From: an uncultured Pseudomonadota bacterium | GTDB lineage: Bacteria; Pseudomonadota; Gammaproteobacteria; Burkholderiales; SG8-39 | DNA: 15,519 bases | Assembly: GCA_903909415.1 (NCBI GenBank) | Contig: CAIVVS010000093.1 | Location: 1-15,519 of the forward strand | Direction of reading: 5' to 3' | Shown here: positions 6,842-12,655 of the stretch, one piece after another | Position numbering within the stretch: position 1 is the stretch's first letter | Layout of the letters: every line of letters starts with the position of its first letter | Notes under the pieces: generated by a model | The model's input: the letters and a program-made list of their open reading frames with translations, nothing else | What the model was told of the DNA's origin: nothing | Database searches by the model: none | Position numbers and translations under genes: made by a program

Positions 6842-8249
6842 AGTCGTAATCCAGCGCCGGCAGGTTGTTGATGCCGCGCAGCGGCGGGGCGATCCAGCCG
6901 GCGAGCTTCCCGCGCTCGCGCACCGGCTGCATGATGGCCGCGAGGTGCGCGCGGTCGGCGCCGGTCGGCAGCCATTCGGCGTGGCGCGCCTCGAAGCCGG
7001 CCGCGTCCACCGGCTCGCCCGAGGGCGTGAACGTGAGCCCCGAGTACACGCCGAACTTGCGGTTGAAGCGCTGCGAGGGCAGGCGCAGCGTGAAGTCCAC
7101 CCCGGCACGCTGGATCAGCTTGTTCCAGCGGCTCATCAGCAGGTTCACTTCCTTCAGGTATTCCTGGCGCATCAGGCCGTTGAGCGCGTGCTTCATCGGC
7201 ACGTCCACCTGGGTGAAGCCGCCGTCCTCGGCCTGCCTGCGCTCCACGGTCACGGCGTCCTCGAGGCTGCGGTGATCGGCGTAGCCGGACTCGTGCACCC
7301 GGCCCTTGATGCCGGCGAAGAAGGCGTCGGCCGCGCGCGGCGACTCGTCGTTGCCGAACAGGTCATAGATGCGCGGCGCCCAGAAGTTGAAAAAGCGCTG
7401 GATGGTGGCGAGGTTGATGCCGCCGTGCGGTGCCACGTCATCGGTGTCGTGCTGCTTCATCAGCTCCAGCGTGCGCGTCACCACCCGGCGCAGCCCGTCC
7501 TCGCCGATGAACATGTGGTGCGCTTCCTCGGTGAGCATGAATTGCGTGGTGCGCGCCAGCGGGTCGAAGGCCGACTCGGACACCGAGTGCAGCTGGTACT
7601 TGCCATCGCGGTCGGCGAGGAAGCACCACATGAAGAAGGACAGCCAGTCGTCCACCGGGTTGTTGAACGCATCCAGGATGCGCGGCGCGTCGCCGGACCC
7701 GGAGCGCCGCGCGAGCAGGCCCTCGGCGTCGTCGCGGCCCTCGGCCCCGAAGTGCTCGAACAGCAGGTGCACCATGGCCCACAGGTGGCGGCCTTCCTCG
7801 ACCGAGAACTGCATCAGGTTGCGCAGGTCGTACAGCGAGGGCGCGGTGAGCGACAGGCGCCGGCTCTGTTCCACCGAGCCCGGCTCGGTGTCGCCCTGGG
7901 TGACCAGCAGCTTGTGCAGGTAGCCGCGGTGCTCGGAGGGAACCGCCTGCCACACCGGCTGCCCGGCCACGTCGCCGAACAGCGCGCGGCGCTCCGGCTT
8001 CGCATGCGCCTGGAACACGCCCCAGCGGTACTGCGACAGCGGCACGTGGCCGTACTGCGCCCAGCCGTCTGCGTCCACGCCCACCGGCGTGCGCAGGTAG
8101 ACCTCGTTGTCGCGTATGCCGGCCGGCCCCTGGTCCAGCCACCATTCGCGGTAGCGGCCCTGGAACCACTCCAGCATGCCGCGCAGTTCCGGACGCCCGG
8201 CCAGGCCGATGTTGTTCGGGACGGCGCTGCTGAGGTCGACGGCGGTCAT
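6828..8249 (-). CDS. BoxB-like di-iron aryl-CoA epoxidase/oxygenase subunit
   Basis: This 473-residue protein resembles BoxB, the di-iron component of benzoyl-CoA 2,3-epoxidase, along its length. It starts with a PNNIGL segment and a VYLRT..VD..GWAQ region, continues with LVTQGDTEPGSVEQ, LTAPSLYDLRNL and DWLSFFMW, and ends in the characteristic ALDYDYVRF. Probable iron ligands are Glu122 (GDTEP), Glu152 and His155 (EEGRH), and the Glu and His of EEAHH at 241-245. BoxB needs the flavin/iron-sulfur reductase BoxA for electrons, and its epoxide is opened by BoxC; neither is in the window. Identity with Azoarcus-type BoxB looks clear but incomplete, so the substrate may be another aryl-CoA. It is read within a leftward operon, 55 bases after the Rid gene, and its 3' end overlaps the Bug gene. 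The stop is TAG. Confidence 0.88.
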   Translation of the reverse strand: MTAVDLSSAVPNNIGLAGRPELRGMLEWFQGRYREWWLDQGPAGIRDNEVYLRTPVGVDADGWAQYGHVPLSQYRWGVFQAHAKPERRALFGDVAGQPVWQAVPSEHRGYLHKLLVTQGDTEPGSVEQSRRLSLTAPSLYDLRNLMQFSVEEGRHLWAMVHLLFEHFGAEGRDDAEGLLARRSGSGDAPRILDAFNNPVDDWLSFFMWCFLADRDGKYQLHSVSESAFDPLARTTQFMLTEEAHHMFIGEDGLRRVVTRTLELMKQHDTDDVAPHGGINLATIQRFFNFWAPRIYDLFGNDESPRAADAFFAGIKGRVHESGYADHRSLEDAVTVERRQAEDGGFTQVDVPMKHALNGLMRQEYLKEVNLLMSRWNKLIQRAGVDFTLRLPSQRFNRKFGVYSGLTFTPSGEPVDAAGFEARHAEWLPTGADRAHLAAIMQPVRERGKLAGWIAPPLRGINNLPALDYDYVRF

Positions 8250-8304
8250 GGGGATTCCCGTTGCGTGAGGCTCACCGGAGCGACCCGGCCGGGCCGCGCA
8301 GGTT

Positions 8305-8709
8305 TCAGTCGTAGGACGCGATGCAGTCGATCTCGACGTTCACGCCCTTCCTGTGCGGGGTGCCGCCCACGCAGGTGCGCGTGACCTTCTCGCCCGCCAT
8401 GTACTCGCGGAACGCCTCGTTGAAGGCCGGGAAGTCCTCGGTGTTGCGCAGCGTGACGCGCATGTTCACCACTTGCGCCATGGTCAGGCCGGCGGCATCG
8501 AGGATGCGCGCCAGGTTGTCCAGCGTGCGGCGTGCCTGCACCGCGATGTCGCCGGCGACCACCTCGCGGGTGGCCGGGTCCAGCGGGCCCTGCCCGGAGA
8601 CGAACAGCAGGTTGCCGGCGCGGATGGCCTGCGCAAGCGGCGAGGGCTTGGACTTGTCGGTGAAGCCGGTGACGGGTGCGTCGGGGGAGGTGACGATTTG
8701 CTTGGCCAT
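8305..8709 (-). CDS. Rid-family (RidA/YjgF/UK114) protein, possible enamine/imine deaminase
   Basis: This 134-residue protein has the Rid fold signatures: NLLFVSGQGPLDPATREVVAGDI near 33-55, QARRTLDNLARILDAAG, a conserved Arg111 in TRTCVG and a VEIDCIA ending. RidA-type proteins hydrolyse enamines/imines with release of ammonia, and some relatives (AmnD-type) deaminate 2-aminomuconate in aromatic catabolism. The usual GPYSQA motif is replaced here by a longer segment ending SPLAQA, without the Tyr, so this is not canonical RidA and belongs to another subgroup. A TAGGAA ribosome site overlaps the stop of the thioesterase gene (8721-8726), 11 bases before the ATG. In this operon it may act on a ring-cleavage intermediate that carries nitrogen; this is inference. 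Confidence 0.88.
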   Translation of the reverse strand: MAKQIVTSPDAPVTGFTDKSKPSPLAQAIRAGNLLFVSGQGPLDPATREVVAGDIAVQARRTLDNLARILDAAGLTMAQVVNMRVTLRNTEDFPAFNEAFREYMAGEKVTRTCVGGTPHRKGVNVEIDCIASYD

Positions 8710-8723
8710 GGTATGCGGGTTTC

Positions 8724-9137
8724 CTACTCGAAGGCTGCCTTGATTTCAGGCGGGATGGGAAAGGCTTTGAGCCGCTTGGGGTCGTCTTCACGCGGGCGCG
8801 CCCAGACCCGCACCTCGTAGCCCTCGACCGCGCGCACGCCGCGGTTGATGACCGCGTGGCGCATCTCGAAGGTCTTCTCGTTCCACTTGCCGATGCTGGT
8901 CTCGATGGTGATCTCGTCGCGGAACAGGCAGGGCGCGAGGAAATTCGCCTTGGCCTCGACGATGGGCAGGCCGCTGATGCCGTACTTGGCCATCAGCGTG
9001 TCCCAGTCCATGCCCACCGAGTCGAAATACATGCGCGCCGACTCGTCGAACCAGGCGAAGTAGTTGGGATAGAACACGATCTTGGCCGGGTCGGTGTCGC
9101 CCCAATGGACGATGACCTTGTGGTGGTAGACCTTCAA
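8724..9137 (-). CDS. 4-hydroxybenzoyl-CoA thioesterase family (4HBT, hot-dog fold) acyl-CoA thioesterase
   Basis: This 137-residue single hot-dog domain has the active-site motif WGDTDPAKIVFYPNYFAWFD. Asp16 aligns with the catalytic Asp of the Pseudomonas 4-hydroxybenzoyl-CoA thioesterase. The following GLPIVEAKANFLAPCLFRDE and TIETSIGKWNEKTFEMRHAV segments fit that enzyme better than the YbgC group. It hydrolyses a CoA thioester, probably an aryl-CoA given the adjacent ligase. The only start that fits is TTG (9137-9135), whose last two bases lie in the TGA that ends a ten-codon reading frame beginning in the ligase stop. No in-frame ATG or GTG exists in the gap. Either translation is coupled through that small frame or an indel has removed an ATG-led N-terminus (MKASA). 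The stop is TAG. Confidence 0.88.
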   Translation of the reverse strand: MKVYHHKVIVHWGDTDPAKIVFYPNYFAWFDESARMYFDSVGMDWDTLMAKYGISGLPIVEAKANFLAPCLFRDEITIETSIGKWNEKTFEMRHAVINRGVRAVEGYEVRVWARPREDDPKRLKAFPIPPEIKAAFE

Positions 9138-9166
9138 GCGCTGGCTTTCATCGGGTTGGCTTTCAT
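9134..9166 (-). other. Ten-codon leader ORF bridging the ligase stop and the thioesterase TTG start
   Basis: An ATG at 9166-9164 overlaps the ligase stop (ATGA) and opens a reading frame for MKANPMKASA, ending in TGA at 9136-9134. That TGA overlaps the TTG start of the thioesterase (TTGA). The ORF is an imperfect 15-base tandem duplication, ATGAAAGCCAACCCG then ATGAAAGCCAGCGCT. It could carry ribosomes from one gene to the next, or be the remnant of the thioesterase's original N-terminus shifted by an indel. Confidence 0.45.
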
Positions 9167-10758
9167 TGTCCTGCGGCCTTCGCGGCTTCGCGCAGCTTGA
9201 AACGCTGCACCTTGCCGGTGGCGGTGCGGGGGATTTCGCTCACCACGCGCACCTCGCGCGGGCACTTGTAGACCGACAGGCGCCCGACCAGCGACTGCTG
9301 GATCCCGGCGGCCAGCGCCTCGGGGTCGGCGCCCGGATCGTTGGGCAGCACGAACAGCGCCAGGCGCACCAGGCCCTCGGCATTGGCCGCGCCCACCACC
9401 GCGGCATCGGCCACGCCGGGCAACTTCAGCACCTCGTCCTCGATCTCCGCCGGGCTGACCCACTGGCCGGAGATCTTCAGCATGTCGTCGGCGCGGCCTT
9501 CCTGGAAGTAGTAGCCGTCGGCGTCGCGCACGTACATGTCGCCGGTGCGGAACCACGGCCCGTGGAACGCGCCGTTGGAGCGCGCCTGGTTGTTCCAGTA
9601 GCGGTCGGCGGTGGAGGCCATCTGCACCCAGAGCACGCCGGGCTGGCCCGCGCCCTCGATCATCCGGCCGTCTGCGTCGCGCAGTTCGACGCGGGTGTTC
9701 GGCGTGGGCTTGCCCGAGGAACCGTCGCGCACCTCGCCCGGCCGGTTGGCCAGCATCATGAAGATGGTCTCGGTGGTGCCCATCGCGTCGATCAGGTCGT
9801 GGCCGGTGGCCTCGCGCCAGCGCTGCTGCAGCACCACCGGCAGGCGTTCGCCGGCCGAGACGCAGTGGCGCACGCCGGCGAAGCGCTCCTTCGTCGCCAC
9901 GCCGTCGCGCAGCAGGTTGCGGTACAGCGTGGGCACGGAGAAGAACAGCGTGGGCTGGTGCCGGTCCATCACGCGGGCGATGGTCGCGCTGTCGGGCCAG
10001 GCGTCCAGCAGCACCGTGGTCGCGCCCAGCGTGAAGCTCGCGAAGAGGCTGTTGGAGTTGGCGTAGGCGAAGAACAGCTTGGAGGTGGCGAACAGCCGGT
10101 CCTCCTGGTGGCCGCCCAGCACGCCCGAGCAGAAGTCCAGGCAGGACAGCACGTTGTGCTGCAGGTGCACCGCCGCCTTGGGCGTGCCGGTGGTGCCCGA
10201 GGTGTACATCCACAGCGCCATGTCGTCCGGGGACATGGGCACCGCCTCCATGCGCTCCGACGCCCCCTCCAGCAGGGACTCGAAGGTGCCCATGCCGGCG
10301 GGGGCCACGCCGCTGGGCGCGCCGGTGACGAACACCTTCGGCGGCTCGGCGAGCTGGGACGCGATCGCCTGGTAGGTGGGCAGGAACTCCGCGTCCACCA
10401 GCAGCACCGTGGCGCGGCTGTCGGCGAGGAAGAAGGCCAGTTCGTAGGGCGCGCAGCGCACGTTGATCGCCACCGTGACCCCGCCCGCCTTGATCGTGCC
10501 CAGGTAGGCCGCGACCATGTCGGGCGTGTCCTTGAGCAGCAGCATCACGCGGTTCTCGCGCCGCACGCCGGCACGCGCGAGCGCGTTGCCGAAGCGGTTC
10601 ACCCGCGCCAGCAGCTGCGCGTAGCCCATCGCCTCGTCATTGAACAGGATGGCCGGCTTGTCCGGGTGCTGCGCCACGCGCTCGGGCGAAAGCACCGCGT
10701 CGGCGGCATTCATCATGGTCAGGGAAAGCGCGGCAGCGCCGCTGGCGGGGGCTTGCAT
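9163..10758 (-). CDS. Aryl-CoA ligase (benzoate-CoA ligase family, ANL superfamily)
   Basis: This 531-residue adenylate-forming enzyme activates an aromatic carboxylate with ATP and CoA. The core motifs are all present: YTSGTTGTPK at 185-194, GTTE at 327-330, RTGD at 404-407, the GRADDMLKISGQWVSPAEIE hinge region at 421-440 and the catalytic Lys516 in RTATGKVQR. KLFFAYANSNSLFASFTLGAT recalls the benzoate-CoA ligase acid-binding region (usually FAYGLGN...), with changes that may mean another aromatic acid. The start ATG 10758 gives a slightly long N-terminus; ATGs at residues 15-16 are alternatives, and neither has a strong ribosome site. A strong hairpin lies 15 bases upstream of the start. 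The gene ends 25 bases before the thioesterase start. This enzyme probably feeds the BoxB-like oxygenase. Confidence 0.92.
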   Translation of the reverse strand: MQAPASGAAALSLTMMNAADAVLSPERVAQHPDKPAILFNDEAMGYAQLLARVNRFGNALARAGVRRENRVMLLLKDTPDMVAAYLGTIKAGGVTVAINVRCAPYELAFFLADSRATVLLVDAEFLPTYQAIASQLAEPPKVFVTGAPSGVAPAGMGTFESLLEGASERMEAVPMSPDDMALWMYTSGTTGTPKAAVHLQHNVLSCLDFCSGVLGGHQEDRLFATSKLFFAYANSNSLFASFTLGATTVLLDAWPDSATIARVMDRHQPTLFFSVPTLYRNLLRDGVATKERFAGVRHCVSAGERLPVVLQQRWREATGHDLIDAMGTTETIFMMLANRPGEVRDGSSGKPTPNTRVELRDADGRMIEGAGQPGVLWVQMASTADRYWNNQARSNGAFHGPWFRTGDMYVRDADGYYFQEGRADDMLKISGQWVSPAEIEDEVLKLPGVADAAVVGAANAEGLVRLALFVLPNDPGADPEALAAGIQQSLVGRLSVYKCPREVRVVSEIPRTATGKVQRFKLREAAKAAGQ

Positions 10759-10773
10759 GGCCCGGTGATTCTA

Positions 10774-10801
10774 CCGCGACGGGGCGGGCGCCCCGTCGCG
10801 G
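10774..10801 (-). promoter_or_regulatory. Perfect 12-bp hairpin between the hydrolase and ligase genes
   Basis: CCGCGACGGGGC at 10774-10785 pairs perfectly with GCCCCGTCGCGG at 10790-10801 around a four-base loop. It fills the 62-base gap between the hydrolase stop and the ligase start. No run of T follows on either strand, so it is not a classical intrinsic terminator. On the mRNA it would sit about 15 bases before the ligase ATG. It could be a processing or stability element that sets different expression upstream and downstream within the operon. Confidence 0.6.
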
Positions 10802-10820
10802 GTACGTCCCGGACGGGCGG

Positions 10821-11945
10821 CTACAGCTTGGCCGCCACCCAGTCGGCGCAGATCTGCAGCGCCGGCAGGTGGTTGTCGAACTGGGTGTGGGCCGCGCCGC
10901 CGTTCTTGCCGTCGAACACCACCATCTGCTTGTCCTTCGAGCCGAGGGCGGCGTACATCGCGTGCGCGTCCTCCATCAGCACCTGCAGGTCCTCGGCCCC
11001 GTGCATCACCAGGAAGGGGCACTGGATGCGGTCGGCGAAACCGGCGATGCGGAAGTCCTTCACCGCCTCGATGCCGGCCTCCATGGTGTCGGTGCCGGTG
11101 ATGAACATCAGCTGGAAGCGTGGCGCGGCGACGATGCCGCCGGTGGTCACGCGCCGCACCCAGACGCGGTGGTAGTCGTAGATCGCGCCCCAGGCGGCGG
11201 CGGCCTTCAGGCGCGGCTCGAAGGCCGCAGCGCGGGCGATGTAGTAGCCGCCCAGGCTGGAGCCGACGATGCCGATGCGCGAAGGATCGACCTCGGCGCG
11301 TTTTTCCAGCCAGTCGATGGCCGCGCCCACCGGCTTCTCGTAGTCGTGGCGCGTCACCAGCTTGTTCACCCGCAGCGCCTCGCCGATGCCGGGCGTGTCG
11401 ATGAACAGGCAGTTCACGCCGCGCGCGGCGAACTGCAGCCGGGCGCGCAGGTACCAGAGCTCCTTGGTGGTATCCAGGCCGCAGATGAAGATCGCGGTCG
11501 GGTGCTTGCCGGAGGGGTTGGCCGCATTGGGCGACTGGGCCGGTACGAAGTACGCCGGCAGGGTGCTGCCCTCAAAGGGCACCATCACGCGCTCGATCGG
11601 GTGGCTGCTGGCCGCGCGCGCCGCGTCGAAGGTGCGCAGCACCTCGCGGTAGGAGGCCATGCGCGCAGGTTCCGCCGGCGGGATGAAGTGCTCGGAGATG
11701 GTGTGGTACAGGCTGGACAGGAACAGGTTCTCGGCCCTGGTATGGCTGGAGGCGCCCGGCGCGTTGGCGCGTTCCTCCAGCATGCGCGCGAGCCACGCCC
11801 ACTCGTCATGCCAGGCGGCGTCGTCGCCGACCTTGGGCTTGAGGCGCTCGTGCACCAGCGCGATGTCGCCCAGCTGCCCGCCGGCCGAGAACGCCAGTAG
11901 GGTGTTGTAGGACCAGCGGTAGTTGCCTTCGAAGAATGAGTACAT
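10821..11945 (-). CDS. Alpha/beta hydrolase, C-C-bond hydrolase-like (2,6-dihydropseudooxynicotine hydrolase type)
   Basis: This 374-residue protein has a long N-terminal helical region (about 1-120) before the alpha/beta-hydrolase core. The nucleophile elbow is GSSLGGYY with Ser230; Asp319 in HGAEDLQVL and His353 in GGAAHTQFDNH complete the expected triad. The length, N-terminal cap and the EPRLKAAAAWGAIYDY segment recall the nicotine-pathway 2,6-dihydropseudooxynicotine hydrolase and FrsA-like proteins, which cut C-C or ester bonds. A role in splitting a 1,3-diketone-like ring-cleavage product would fit the operon, but the substrate is not known. The start ATG 11945 gives a plausible N-terminus (MYSFFEGNYRWSYN), although no Shine-Dalgarno is seen and the frame stays open upstream. 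A 13-bp tandem repeat occupies the leader. The stop is TAG. Confidence 0.85.
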   Translation of the reverse strand: MYSFFEGNYRWSYNTLLAFSAGGQLGDIALVHERLKPKVGDDAAWHDEWAWLARMLEERANAPGASSHTRAENLFLSSLYHTISEHFIPPAEPARMASYREVLRTFDAARAASSHPIERVMVPFEGSTLPAYFVPAQSPNAANPSGKHPTAIFICGLDTTKELWYLRARLQFAARGVNCLFIDTPGIGEALRVNKLVTRHDYEKPVGAAIDWLEKRAEVDPSRIGIVGSSLGGYYIARAAAFEPRLKAAAAWGAIYDYHRVWVRRVTTGGIVAAPRFQLMFITGTDTMEAGIEAVKDFRIAGFADRIQCPFLVMHGAEDLQVLMEDAHAMYAALGSKDKQMVVFDGKNGGAAHTQFDNHLPALQICADWVAAKL

Positions 11946-11959
11946 GGCTTTGTCGTTGT

Positions 11960-12020
11960 CTGTCGGGCTTGTTTGTCGGGCTTGCTCGTCGGACTTGCTT
12001 GTCGGCCTTACTTGTCCGGA
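11960..12020. repeat. 13-bp tandem repeat, about 4.6 copies, spanning the cupin stop and the hydrolase leader
   Basis: Consecutive 13-base units begin at 11960, 11973, 11986 and 11999, with a partial fifth from 12012. The units are CTGTCGGGCTTGT, TTGTCGGGCTTGC, TCGTCGGACTTGC and TTGTCGGCCTTAC, then TTGTCCGGA. The array covers the last codons and stop of the cupin gene and most of the gap to the hydrolase ATG. On the mRNA it reads as repeated GACAAGCAAG-like units with no stable hairpin evident. It may arise from replication slippage, and copy number could change the spacing or the cupin C-terminus. Confidence 0.8.
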
Positions 12021-12583
12021 TCGGTGTCGAGGGTGACCGGCGGCATCACCGGCTTGCCACCCTGGATTTTCATGCGCTGGCGGCACTTCTCTGCGTCCAG
12101 CGGCGCGAGGCGCTTGAGCGGCTTGCGGGTGTAGATGGTGATCTCGATGTTGGGGCCGTGGCCGACGTTCTGGTGGGCCACGCCGCGCGGGATCACCGTC
12201 ATCTCGCCCTCGTTGATGGTGATCGGGCCGGTCTCGGAGTTGAGCGTGCGCGCGCCCTTGTACTGGAAGGCCACTTCGTCGGCGCCCAGGTTGCGGTGCC
12301 AGCCGCCCTGCTCGCGGTCGCAGTTGGCCACCTCGATGATCACGTCGTCGTTGGCGAACAGCACCAGCGGCATGAAGCCGTTGACCATGTCCACGCCGGT
12401 CACGGTCTTGCCGTCGAAGATGTCGTTGAGGGAGATCTTCTCCATCTTCCGGCCGCCCTCGGTCGCGCCCTTCTTGAGCTCGTCCTCGTCGCGCTCGATC
12501 ACCCAGCGCTTCTCGGTGCCGTCGCCCCAGTCGTTGATCGACGGACCCCAGTGCGTGACGAACTCCTTGGTCTTCTTGCCCAT
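12008..12583 (-). CDS. Small cupin-fold protein, homogentisate/3-hydroxyanthranilate dioxygenase-like
   Basis: This 191-residue protein has one recognisable cupin domain in its middle. Motif 1 is GGWHRNLGADEVAFQYKG (His96, Glu103) and motif 2 is GEMTVIPRGVAHQNVG (His137). The HRN-x4-E form resembles the cupin barrels of homogentisate and 3-hydroxyanthranilate dioxygenases more than the usual HxH-x3/4-E motif. His96 and Glu103 are seven residues apart rather than six, so iron binding is uncertain. If active, it would be a ring-cleaving dioxygenase acting after the oxygenase and thioesterase; otherwise it may be a binding or structural cupin. A GGGAGG ribosome site lies shortly before ATG 12583. 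The 3' end runs into a 13-bp tandem repeat, and the last residues (DTDPDK) are encoded at its edge. Confidence 0.8.
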   Translation of the reverse strand: MGKKTKEFVTHWGPSINDWGDGTEKRWVIERDEDELKKGATEGGRKMEKISLNDIFDGKTVTGVDMVNGFMPLVLFANDDVIIEVANCDREQGGWHRNLGADEVAFQYKGARTLNSETGPITINEGEMTVIPRGVAHQNVGHGPNIEITIYTRKPLKRLAPLDAEKCRQRMKIQGGKPVMPPVTLDTDPDK

Positions 12584-12621
12584 GATGCCTCCCGGTGGGT
12601 TGGATTGCGCATGATAAGGCG

Positions 12622-12646
12622 GCGGCGCGATGCCGGCTGGCGCCGC
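12622..12646 (-). other. GC-rich inverted repeat between MFS and cupin genes
   Basis: GCGGCGC at 12622-12628 and GCGCCGC at 12640-12646 can form a 7-bp stem with an 11-base loop in the 72-base gap between the MFS stop and the cupin start. No T-tract follows on the transcript, so this could be a weak pause or processing site, or simply GC-rich sequence. Confidence 0.3.
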
Positions 12647-12655
12647 GGATCGGTG

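Noticed and set aside
10774..10801. Rho-independent terminator
   Set aside because: The stem is strong but no T-run follows on either strand, and the next gene of the same operon starts within 16 bases.
9166..11175. Long plus-strand open frame opposite the ligase and hydrolase genes
   Set aside because: The opposite strand holds complete catalytic motifs of two enzymes, while this frame has only low-complexity GC-driven composition.
11960..12020. CRISPR array
   Set aside because: Units are 13 bases, directly abutting with no spacers, and partly inside coding sequence.
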